Shown here: in pieces, positions 53,406-60,553 of the stretch
Layout: every line of letters starts with the position of its first letter
Position numbering within the stretch: the first letter of the stretch is position 1
Assembly (NCBI GenBank): GCA_031378345.1
Contig: JANNDY010000146.1
Span: 5,463 to 69,462, forward strand
Source: Emticicia sp031378345
GTDB lineage: Bacteria > Bacteroidota > Bacteroidia > Cytophagales > Spirosomataceae
Reading direction: 5' to 3'
DNA: 64,000 nucleotides
Translations under genes and position numbers: made by a program
Notes under the pieces: model-generated
Databases searched by the model: none
Told to the model about the DNA's origin: nothing
Seen by the model: the letters and a program-made list of their open reading frames with translations, nothing else

Positions 53406-55479
53406 TGTAAACACCTTTCGCCTTATTGGTAGAGAATTAATTACAGACCGCATTACTGCGGTCTTTGAATTAGTTAAAAATTGCTACGATGCCAATGCTC
53501 AAAATGTTTTTATAGAATTCCATAATGCAAGTTCAAAAAAAGGCACTATTACTATCAAAGATGATGGTTGTGGAATGTCCTTTAATGATATACGAGATAA
53601 ATGGATGGTTGTTGGTACTGCCAGCAAACGAAGGGATTTATATTCACCTGAGCCTTATCACCGGCGTTACGTAGGTGAAAAAGGAATCGGGCGATTTGCT
53701 GTTGATAAATTAGGCGAAAAATTAGTTATCGAAACTAAGCAAGAGAATGACACAGAACTACTAAAAGTAAATATTGAGTGGGATACTTATGAGAAACTAT
53801 CAACAGGTGAACAACTCATACTATTTACTGATATTGATAATAAATACGAATTTGAACCTTCACCCGATATAAAGCAGCATGGAACAGCATTAAACATATC
53901 AAGCCTTAATGAAATTTGGACTAAAAATGATATTGATAGGCTATATAAAGAACTTTCAAAAATTGTTTCGCCTTTTTACCCGCTTAATCCACCTTTCAAT
54001 ATTTTCATCAGTTCTAATGAAAATATCAAAGAATACAATCAGTCCAAAGTTATTTCTGATACTATTTTGTATGCTTCACATCAGGCATCAATAAAATTTG
54101 ATTATGAAAATAATCTTCAAGAAAGTTTAATTTTTAATAAAGAAACGGGCGAAATCGGAACTGAAAAACTACAAAAGCAAATATTTGGACCCGTTGAAAT
54201 GAGGCTTTACTATTTCAACGAAGCTGCAAAGCGTAAATATAATTCTGTATTTAAAAATGATGATTCTCGTATTGATGGAATAAAAATTTACCGTGATAAT
54301 ATTGTTACAACTCCATTTGCGGAAAGCGTAGCTGACAGAAACAAAAAAAGAGATATTCTGGGTATTGATAAACGACTTTGGAGTAGTGCATTTGATAAGG
54401 TTGGTTCAAGAGATTTGATTGGTGCTATTTTTATCACCCGTGAAAATAATCCATTTATTACAGACGCAACCAATAGACAAGACTTTGTTGATAATGAGAA
54501 ATATAGAGAATTAAAGGAATTTATTATTCATCAATTAAAAGCATTTGAAGACCTAAAACTTTATGAAAGAAAAGAAAAAAAAGCATCAATAAATGAGAAT
54601 TTACAACAAGCAGGCAGAGAAATTGAATCATTTGAAAAAGAAATATCAAATATTACCAAAATTACGCCTACGCTTAAACCCGTTTTACAACCATTAAAAG
54701 ACCAAGCTGTACACATAAAAGAATCAATTTCAAAAGGTATTAGTGAGCAAAAGAAAGAAAAAGCGGAGTTTGAAAAAAAAGAACGCATTTTTTTGAGTTT
54801 AATGTCTTTGCAAGAATATGCAATTGGATTGGCTCATGCTGTCAGAACATCTTTGTCTAAAATAAAAGACATGGCGGAGTATTTTAAAAATAACTTCCCA
54901 AATCCTAAAAGAAATGACCTATTCAAAACTTATGCTACGCTGATTTTTGAGGAAATGAAAACGCTAAACAAGGTCATAGATTTTATGTTGAGCTATGCTG
55001 GCTCTAATGTTGAATTTACGGAATTCAATGTTAAGAAAGTACTAAATAATCTTTTAAATAATGAATATGAAAGAACATTAGAAAATGAGCAAATCAGAGT
55101 AATTGTTGAAGTTCCATCAAATATCATTTTGGTGGGAAACCAAAAACTGTTTGAAAATATATTTGAAAATTTAGTGAGTAATTCAATTAAATTCTTGAAA
55201 AATCAATCAGAAAAAGTCATTAAATGCTCTGCATCTATCGAAAATGATGAATTAACAATATTATTTTCGGATAATGGAAGTGGAATTTCAGAGGAAAATA
55301 AACGAAAAGTATTTGATATGTTTTTTACAACAACTGCCGAACAAGGTGGTGCGGGTTTAGGATTATATATTGTGAAAACAATCTTAGAAGCAATGAAAGG
55401 TAAAATTGAAGTCATTGAAAATGAATTAAAACCTTCGGGTGCTACCTTCAAAATGACTATTCCATTTAATAACAAATAA
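53371..55479 (+). CDS. Protein with two GHKL ATPase domains (MORC/MutL-like plus histidine-kinase-like)
   Basis: 702 residues. N-terminal ATPase (about 1-250): N-box 'VFELVKNCYDANA' (31-43), G1 'IKDDGCGMS' (62-70), 'GEKGIGRFAVDKLG' (102-115), the MutL/MORC/HSP90-like form. A middle region is followed by a Lys/Glu coiled coil (about 395-475), a DHp-like helix with 'EYAIGLAHAVRTSLSKIKDM' (candidate His), and a C-terminal kinase-type ATPase (about 590-702) with 'NIFENLVSNSIKFL', 'FSDNGSGISEENKRKVFDMFFTT' and 'GGAGLGLYIVKTILEAM'. No membrane helices: a cytoplasmic sensor. MORC-like ATPases beside Dcm methylases are known in R-M/MZA-type operons, but not with a second kinase domain as far as I know. 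Confidence 0.9.
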   Translation: MNQTNNLRWRFDVNTFRLIGRELITDRITAVFELVKNCYDANAQNVFIEFHNASSKKGTITIKDDGCGMSFNDIRDKWMVVGTASKRRDLYSPEPYHRRYVGEKGIGRFAVDKLGEKLVIETKQENDTELLKVNIEWDTYEKLSTGEQLILFTDIDNKYEFEPSPDIKQHGTALNISSLNEIWTKNDIDRLYKELSKIVSPFYPLNPPFNIFISSNENIKEYNQSKVISDTILYASHQASIKFDYENNLQESLIFNKETGEIGTEKLQKQIFGPVEMRLYYFNEAAKRKYNSVFKNDDSRIDGIKIYRDNIVTTPFAESVADRNKKRDILGIDKRLWSSAFDKVGSRDLIGAIFITRENNPFITDATNRQDFVDNEKYRELKEFIIHQLKAFEDLKLYERKEKKASINENLQQAGREIESFEKEISNITKITPTLKPVLQPLKDQAVHIKESISKGISEQKKEKAEFEKKERIFLSLMSLQEYAIGLAHAVRTSLSKIKDMAEYFKNNFPNPKRNDLFKTYATLIFEEMKTLNKVIDFMLSYAGSNVEFTEFNVKKVLNNLLNNEYERTLENEQIRVIVEVPSNIILVGNQKLFENIFENLVSNSIKFLKNQSEKVIKCSASIENDELTILFSDNGSGISEENKRKVFDMFFTTTAEQGGAGLGLYIVKTILEAMKGKIEVIENELKPSGATFKMTIPFNNK

Positions 55480-55480
55480 T

Positions 55481-56101
55481 ATGAAAATTGAACCAGCACA
55501 AATAGTTGTTATACATGATAATCTTAACGAAAGTAATCCATTGATTCTTTCTCTAAAAGATGAGTTTGATGATGAAAATGTACTTTTATATAGAAGCTCA
55601 ACCCAAGGCTTACAATATGTTTTAGAAAATATTTCAAAAAAAACGATTGTTTTACTTGATTGGGATTTAGGAACTGATGAGCCAAATGGAGCAAAGGTAA
55701 TAGAACAAATTCGAGATAAAACGTCATTAATATATGTGATTATTGTATCTGCAAATTTTGATAGAATTCCATCTGAAGATTATATTAAGTTTGTTAATAA
55801 TGATGCCTTAGCAATTACTTCTCTTACAAGTGATATAACAGAAAAAATTGATTTAATAAAAAAAGCACAAAATCAATTAAATAGGCGAGTAGATGTTGTT
55901 TTGGAAGAATGGTTGAGCGGACTATCACAAGAAGAAAGAGATAAGCCTTATCTAACAACAAAAAGTGGCAAAACATATACTTTTCTGGAACTTTTAGATG
56001 ATATAAGACAAGGAAAACCCGATGCTATAAATGTAGAGCATAATATTATTTATGCGGCAATTGACCTATTATCCAGAGGAAAAAGACAAATAAATGATTA
56101 A
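55481..56101 (+). CDS. Receiver-like protein with helical C-terminal domain
   Basis: 206 residues. Residues 1-120 have the receiver layout: 'QIVVIHDNLNES' (first strand; only one Asp of the usual pair), 'TIVLLDWDLGTDEPNGAKVIEQI' (Asp60 at the phospho-acceptor place), 'YVIIVSANFD' (Ser90). The Lys of the fifth strand is not evident ('VNNDALAITSL'). Residues about 125-206 are helical ('VVLEEWLSGLSQEERDKPYLTTKSGKTYTFLELLDDIRQG'). ATG is one base past the upstream stop. Probably the phospho- or protein-binding partner of the kinase-like ATPase, linking it to the peptidase encoded next. Confidence 0.75.
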   Translation: MKIEPAQIVVIHDNLNESNPLILSLKDEFDDENVLLYRSSTQGLQYVLENISKKTIVLLDWDLGTDEPNGAKVIEQIRDKTSLIYVIIVSANFDRIPSEDYIKFVNNDALAITSLTSDITEKIDLIKKAQNQLNRRVDVVLEEWLSGLSQEERDKPYLTTKSGKTYTFLELLDDIRQGKPDAINVEHNIIYAAIDLLSRGKRQIND

Positions 56102-56711
56102 TTTAGCTATACTTTTTGACGATACCGACGTACAGCTTGGACAATATTTTACGAAGTGTTTCAATGATGTAAAAACAGTACGTTTTAACAATAATATTAC
56201 GTTAAATAGCATTAACAGACAAAAAGGAATTCACATTAATCAAATTATCAAAAGTTTAGATAATCTTATTTTTGTTGGTTTTACACACGGTTCATGCGAT
56301 TGTTTGGGTACAGAAGATGGTAGTTCAATATTCATAGACAATAGTAATGCCGATTTGTTTAATAATTCTTGTTTTTATACAACAGCTTGTTCGTGTGGTG
56401 AAGAGTTAGGAAAAATACTCATTCAGAAAGGATGCAAAGTCTTTATAGGCTATGATGACATTGTTAGTGTGGATGATGAATTTGAGGAAATATTTATGAA
56501 ATGTGAAAATTATGCTATAAAAGAGTTTCTCACATCGAATAAAAGTTGGGATGAGATTTTACTTGAAGCAAAAGAAGTTTTTACTCAAGAAGCAGATAAA
56601 CTTTTTGATGAAGGTGGTTATTATGAAAGCTTAGCTGGCTCTGAATTAATTCAAAATAGAAATAAGTTTTGTTTGTATGGAGATGGTTCTATACGTTTAA
56701 CTGATTTGTAG
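56094..56711 (+). CDS. Candidate caspase/CHAT-like (clan CD) Cys-His peptidase
   Basis: 205 residues. Core motifs: 'NLIFVGFTHGSCDCLG' with His65-Gly, then 'FYTTACSCGEELGKILIQKGCKVFIGYDD' with Cys99 after a hydrophobic strand. A beta strand ending HG, then a second strand ending A-C followed by a helix, is the catalytic dyad arrangement of caspase/gingipain/CHAT-type peptidases. The rest is helical. ATG overlaps the upstream stop by 8 bases. I infer it is the effector of the island, possibly cleaving a host or regulatory protein on sensing. Motif call by eye; function not proven. Confidence 0.65.
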   Translation: MINLAILFDDTDVQLGQYFTKCFNDVKTVRFNNNITLNSINRQKGIHINQIIKSLDNLIFVGFTHGSCDCLGTEDGSSIFIDNSNADLFNNSCFYTTACSCGEELGKILIQKGCKVFIGYDDIVSVDDEFEEIFMKCENYAIKEFLTSNKSWDEILLEAKEVFTQEADKLFDEGGYYESLAGSELIQNRNKFCLYGDGSIRLTDL

Positions 56712-56720
56712 ATAACAACC

Positions 56721-57845
56721 TCAACTTTCCTTCATCGCTTTCGGTGCTTGTCCGGTAAATTTTTTGAAAGCCCGATTAAATGTTGCCTTTGAATTAAAAC
56801 CACAATCAAATGCTACAGCCAAGAGTGTATAATGTTGATTTTCAGGCAATTTGATTTGTTTTTTGAATTCTTCTACTCGATATTCATTCACAAAATCATT
56901 GAAGTTTTTGCCAAAATTTGAGTTAATCGCAGCCGATAGCACCGAAGTATTGGTTTTGAGCTTCAATGCCAAATCGCTCAACGAAAGCTCAGGTTCAAGA
57001 TATAGTTTTTCTTGAAACATAATCTTTTCGATTTTTGGCTTCAAGTCTTCGTAGTTATTTTCTTTTATTGATTCAGCTACATTTTGAGTTATCGTTTCGT
57101 TTTGTAAAACACTTTTTGAACTATACGTCAACCGCAATGGCTGATGTTGTGCATAACCTTTGATACCAACGTAACAAATGATAAGTACAGTAAGCAAATG
57201 CCACCACCAATCTTGCTCAAAAGGTAAATCGCCCAGCAATTTATCAGCCATTCCCCAAGCCCATTTGAAAACTTCTCCCGCAATAATCAGATAGATAAAA
57301 TTTCGTAACCAAACAAAGCTAATTGTCTCAGTATCAGAGAATTGCGTTTCTGTCCAGCTACGATATTCTTTATAAATACGCAACGATTGATAAAAATAAT
57401 AAATATAGGAAGTCCAAGTTGCTATGCTTTCGAGCCAACCCAACCAATAAGATAATTCTGAACTACGAAAAGCATCAACCGCCGGTTTTCCTTGAACAAA
57501 AAATACAATATTGATAAAAAAGTAAATAAAATACGGCACATAATGCAGAAAATAAAGCGGCTTAAATTTAAAATCTCGATTGATTTGAGCTTTCAAATAA
57601 AAGTAAATCGTCGGGGCAAAAGCCAACGAAAAATAGCGTGGAAAACCATCAAATTTTTCCCAAAGAATATTGATTCCTGCAAAACCAAAGGTATAATCTT
57701 GGATTTCCATCGCCAAGAAAAACATAACAAAACCCAAGAATTTATCAGAAAGACGTTCTTCTTGCCAACCTCTGTACCAAAGCAAAACTGTAAAGAGTAA
57801 TGAGAGAAAATAACCAAATTGTAGCGGAGTGGTGTATAGCGACAT
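56721..57845 (-). CDS. AraC-family regulator with N-terminal membrane domain
   Basis: 374 residues: about seven hydrophobic segments in 1-235, then a C-terminal AraC DNA-binding domain ('MFQEKLYLEPELSLSDLALKLKTNTSVLSAAINSNFGKNFNDFVNEYRVEEFKKQI...FDCGFNSKATFNRAFKKFTGQAPKAMKES'). This membrane-bound AraC type is common in Bacteroidota, sensing at the membrane and binding DNA directly. Only 9 bp separate its stop from the peptidase gene stop. It is the intact copy of which 52117-52206 is a remnant. Possibly regulates the envelope cluster to its right. Confidence 0.9.
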   Translation of the reverse strand: MSLYTTPLQFGYFLSLLFTVLLWYRGWQEERLSDKFLGFVMFFLAMEIQDYTFGFAGINILWEKFDGFPRYFSLAFAPTIYFYLKAQINRDFKFKPLYFLHYVPYFIYFFINIVFFVQGKPAVDAFRSSELSYWLGWLESIATWTSYIYYFYQSLRIYKEYRSWTETQFSDTETISFVWLRNFIYLIIAGEVFKWAWGMADKLLGDLPFEQDWWWHLLTVLIICYVGIKGYAQHQPLRLTYSSKSVLQNETITQNVAESIKENNYEDLKPKIEKIMFQEKLYLEPELSLSDLALKLKTNTSVLSAAINSNFGKNFNDFVNEYRVEEFKKQIKLPENQHYTLLAVAFDCGFNSKATFNRAFKKFTGQAPKAMKES

Positions 57846-57900
57846 TTTTCAGAGGTTGTTCCTTTTTTAAAACTATTTAGCTTCGTCTTTGTTCAATTAT

Positions 57901-58578
57901 TTACATTTTTCGTACTTCTCCATTGCCAATAATACCCGACATTGGGTCTATTTTTCCTTGCCCAAATTGTATCACGCTATTGTTTCCAGTGCCATGAGCT
58001 GTGAGCGAAATTTGTGAATTGACCAACACATTGCCATTACCATAACTTTTTACTTTTGCTGTTTTAGCCACCAATTTTTGGGCTTTTATGTTACCATTGC
58101 CACTTTTCTTAATGTATAGTTCATCAATATTTCCTTGCAATGAAACATCGCCATTTCCATCATTTTCGAGTCTAAAATAACGCCCAATAATTCCCGAAAT
58201 ATGTACATCCGTATTTCCTCTGTGCTGAATAACCGATGCTTCGGGCATTGTTACTTTAATTTTTATATGCGTATCTTCTAAATACAATTTTCCGCTGTAA
58301 TTTCCTGCCAAACGAATGATTAATTGCCCTTCGTTTTCCTCTTTTTTTACTTCGAGTCTTGGCTCTAAGTTTTCATCAATTTCTACTTTTATCGAAAACG
58401 GTTTTCCAATTTCGACCTCAATATTTCCATCAAAATCTTCAAACGAAACTTTATCGAAACCTTTGATGTCGAAATTTCTTGAAATAATTTTGCCTGTGCC
58501 TCTTAATGGGCCTTTTTGTGCTTGCGTGAATGTGCAAACTAAACTTAATAATACGACAATTAACAATGTATTTTTCAT
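57901..58578 (-). CDS. Head-GIN (DUF2807) secreted protein
   Basis: 225 residues: signal peptide (MKNTLLIVVLLSLVCTFTQAQ) and a beta-helix-like DUF2807 adhesin domain ('GKIISRNFDIKGFDKVSFEDFDGNIEVEIGKPFSIKVEID', 'IQHRGNTDVHISGIIG', 'GNGDVSLQGNIDELYIKKSGNGNIKA', 'GNGNV'). Surface or periplasmic protein of unknown role, often regulated with envelope stress genes. Same direction as DoxX and the small secreted genes upstream. Confidence 0.85.
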   Translation of the reverse strand: MKNTLLIVVLLSLVCTFTQAQKGPLRGTGKIISRNFDIKGFDKVSFEDFDGNIEVEIGKPFSIKVEIDENLEPRLEVKKEENEGQLIIRLAGNYSGKLYLEDTHIKIKVTMPEASVIQHRGNTDVHISGIIGRYFRLENDGNGDVSLQGNIDELYIKKSGNGNIKAQKLVAKTAKVKSYGNGNVLVNSQISLTAHGTGNNSVIQFGQGKIDPMSGIIGNGEVRKM

Positions 58579-58613
58579 GATTTTTTGAATTTAAAATATT
58601 GATAGTCAATTCA

Positions 58614-59057
58614 TTACAATAATTTTTTTGAGATTAAATGGTCAAGTCCAAACCTGCCCGAACCCATTACAATAGCGTAAATCGAAATCCAGAGGAAACC
58701 AAAGGCTGGCAACATTTCCCAGACTTCTTTATCCCATTTTTGAAAGAAAATCGCCACCAACATCGTACACATCACCGTAAATCCTGCCAAGCGAGTACCG
58801 AGTCCAAGTACCAACATTGCTCCGCCAAAAGTTTCGGCTAAAACAGCCGCCCAAGCAAAAAATGCAGGAAACATTGCGAAAATCCCACCAAATTTGGCAA
58901 CATCTTGAATAAACCAATCAGGACAAGGAAACTTGCTGCCGCCAAAGTTTTTGGCAAGAAAATAACAACCCACGATGCGAGGAATAGCCAATAATAAATC
59001 GCTTGACCAATGATTGGTGTAAGTAGGAATGATGATTGTTTGTAATAACTTTTTCAT
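58614..59057 (-). CDS. DoxX family membrane protein
   Basis: 147 residues, four hydrophobic segments; 'LLLAIPRIVGCYFLAKNFGGSKFPCPDWFIQDVAKFGG' and 'ETFGGAMLVLGLGTRLAGFTVMCTMLVAIF' fit the DoxX fold (four-helix quinone/thiosulphate-linked or integral membrane family). Role here unknown; part of the leftward envelope cluster. Confidence 0.85.
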   Translation of the reverse strand: MKKLLQTIIIPTYTNHWSSDLLLAIPRIVGCYFLAKNFGGSKFPCPDWFIQDVAKFGGIFAMFPAFFAWAAVLAETFGGAMLVLGLGTRLAGFTVMCTMLVAIFFQKWDKEVWEMLPAFGFLWISIYAIVMGSGRFGLDHLISKKLL

Positions 59058-59109
59058 GTTTATTATTTGACTTAAAGTATTGATATTGAATTAATTATGC
59101 TATGAAAAA

Positions 59110-59472
59110 TTAATCTTTTCTGAGGTTAATAGTTTTACCGTTATCTTCATTTTTGAAAACCCAAAATGCTTTGTCTTCAATCTTTTTGCCACTCATTACG
59201 GTATTTACTTGAGTAGAATTAGCCAAAAACAACTCCGTTCCAACTACATCTGTAATCGTTTTGGTGGCGTAAGGAGCTAAAACCACTCCTTCGGTTGCGT
59301 TGTTGCTGCGGTCTTTTGTCCAGTAGGTTACGAAAGTATATTTTCTTGGTAAAACACTGTTGTTTTTAAAAGTAACGCTTACTTTTTGCGTCGATTTTGT
59401 TTGTTTTTCTTGGGCGAAAGCACCTACTGATAAAAGTGCTAAAAAGGCGATTTTTGAGATTTGCTTTTTCAT
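59110..59472 (-). CDS. Small secreted protein, function unknown
   Basis: 120 residues: signal peptide (MKKQISKIAFLALLSVGAFAQ) followed by a beta-rich domain ('KVSVTFKNNSVLPRKYTFVTYWTKDRSNNATEGVVLAPYATKTITDVVGTELFLAN'). Loosely resembles its two neighbours in size and signal style but is more divergent. 52-bp gap to the DoxX gene. Confidence 0.75.
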   Translation of the reverse strand: MKKQISKIAFLALLSVGAFAQEKQTKSTQKVSVTFKNNSVLPRKYTFVTYWTKDRSNNATEGVVLAPYATKTITDVVGTELFLANSTQVNTVMSGKKIEDKAFWVFKNEDNGKTINLRKD

Positions 59473-59502
59473 AATTTTATTATGTTTGAAAGGTTGAAAT
59501 TA

Positions 59503-59862
59503 TCAATCTATTTTTACGTCTAAAATTACTTTACTTGAATTGTAGTTCTCTATCAGAACCGAACCATTCGCTGCCACCGAAACCTTGATTGATTTTTTGG
59601 CTAACAATGAGGGTGTAATCCACTTTTTTGAAGAACCTTTTACAGTATAAAGCTCTACCGAAACCTTTTCATTAGGGTTTGTAATGGTCGCACTAAAACT
59701 ACCATGTTTGCCTTCCCAAAGCGATAACTTACCTTTAGCTGGTACTTCTATTTTACCCGACTGTGCCTTTACATCTTCTTGTGGTTTGAATGCTGTTGAA
59801 GACACAAATAAAATAACAGAATAAGTAAGTGTTTTTGCGAAAATTGAAATTTGCTTTTTCAT
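59503..59862 (-). CDS. Small secreted beta-rich protein, paralogue of the next upstream gene
   Basis: 119 residues: signal (MKKQISIFAKTLTYSVILFVSSTA), then 'LWEGKHGSFSATITNPNEKVSVELYTVKGSSKKWITPSLLAKKSIKVSVAANGSVLIENYNSSKVILDVKID'. The KHG-F-S...E-L...K-V-V..N...I-E-N frame is shared with the lipoprotein at 59891-60241, so a tandem duplication. Function unknown, envelope-located. Confidence 0.75.
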   Translation of the reverse strand: MKKQISIFAKTLTYSVILFVSSTAFKPQEDVKAQSGKIEVPAKGKLSLWEGKHGSFSATITNPNEKVSVELYTVKGSSKKWITPSLLAKKSIKVSVAANGSVLIENYNSSKVILDVKID

Positions 59863-59890
59863 GATTTTGAAATGTTTTATAGTTTAAAAA

Positions 59891-60241
59891 TTAGTTTTTG
59901 TATCCCATCGAAAGCCCAGTATCACCCTTCACAAGAAGTTCAACTGTTGCTTGCTCGTTAGCTTTGTTTTCGATTCTTAAAGCTGTGTTTTTTTCTACGT
60001 TCACTTTTACGGTTTCATTTGGTTTTACAGTCAGTGGTGAATGTTGCCCTCCGTCAATTGGTGTTCTCCAAAGTTCAAGATTTGTGGTAGAAGCATTTCT
60101 TAATTTTACCGAGAACTCACCGTGTTTATTATTACCTAAGATAAAAGCGTCATTACCTTTGATGTAAGTAGTTGAGGTTAGGCTCCGGCAAGAAGTAAAA
60201 AATAAGGTAAAGGCGAGAGATGTTAATAATAGCTTTTTCAT
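59891..60241 (-). CDS. Small lipoprotein, paralogue of the downstream secreted protein
   Basis: The frame is open to 60313, but the ATG at 60241 begins the lipoprotein signal (MKKLLLTSLAFTLFFTSC). 116 residues; mature domain 'NKHGEFSVKLRNASTTNLELWRTPIDGGQHSPLTVKPNETVKVNVEKNTALRIENKANEQATVELLVKGDTG' matches 59503-59862 in layout. First gene of the leftward small-protein/DoxX/GIN cluster; its leader holds a GC-rich element (60249-60263). Confidence 0.78.
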   Translation of the reverse strand: MKKLLLTSLAFTLFFTSCRSLTSTTYIKGNDAFILGNNKHGEFSVKLRNASTTNLELWRTPIDGGQHSPLTVKPNETVKVNVEKNTALRIENKANEQATVELLVKGDTGLSMGYKN

Positions 60242-60553
60242 TTTGTATCGGGCGGCGAACCGCTGTTTTGCAAAATCGCTTCGTTGCGATTTGATGATGC
60301 AAAGTTGGGGCAAAATGAAAAGCGAGTCGTTGCAGAAGATGATTTGAGACGTATCAGATTATGATTTGGGACAAACAAATAAAAATACGGCACAATGAGC
60401 CAACTACAAATTGTACTTTTATGCGATATTTTTTAACTTTTACAATACAATCTATTTTTTTCTATTTTAGAATGAAATTTTCTTGAAAAAACTCATTGCT
60501 AATTAATACGAAAAACTACATTTGCACACTTTTTTATTAAATGTCAATCATTT
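60242..60553. promoter_or_regulatory. Divergent intergenic region, lipoprotein cluster / kup
   Basis: 312 bases, no convincing gene. Left part: GC-rich CGGGCGGCGAACCGC (60249-60263; its reverse complement occurs at 8556-8570 before the response regulator gene) and a small hairpin AAATCGC TTCGTT GCGATTT. Right part is A+T rich and must carry the kup promoter; a TACATTTGC box at about 60517-60525 fits a -7 element. Confidence 0.55.

Noticed and set aside
52278..56711. Assignment of the island to an MZA-type (Dcm/MutL-like/Z1/DUF4420/Vsr) or classical type II R-M system
   Set aside because: No Z1, DUF4420, Vsr or endonuclease gene is present; the ATPase has an added kinase core, and the other two genes are receiver- and peptidase-like.
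5794..56711. Insertion sequences or integrative element bounding the three cassettes
   Set aside because: No transposase, integrase, terminal inverted repeats or tRNA attachment site found; boundaries are partial gene copies.
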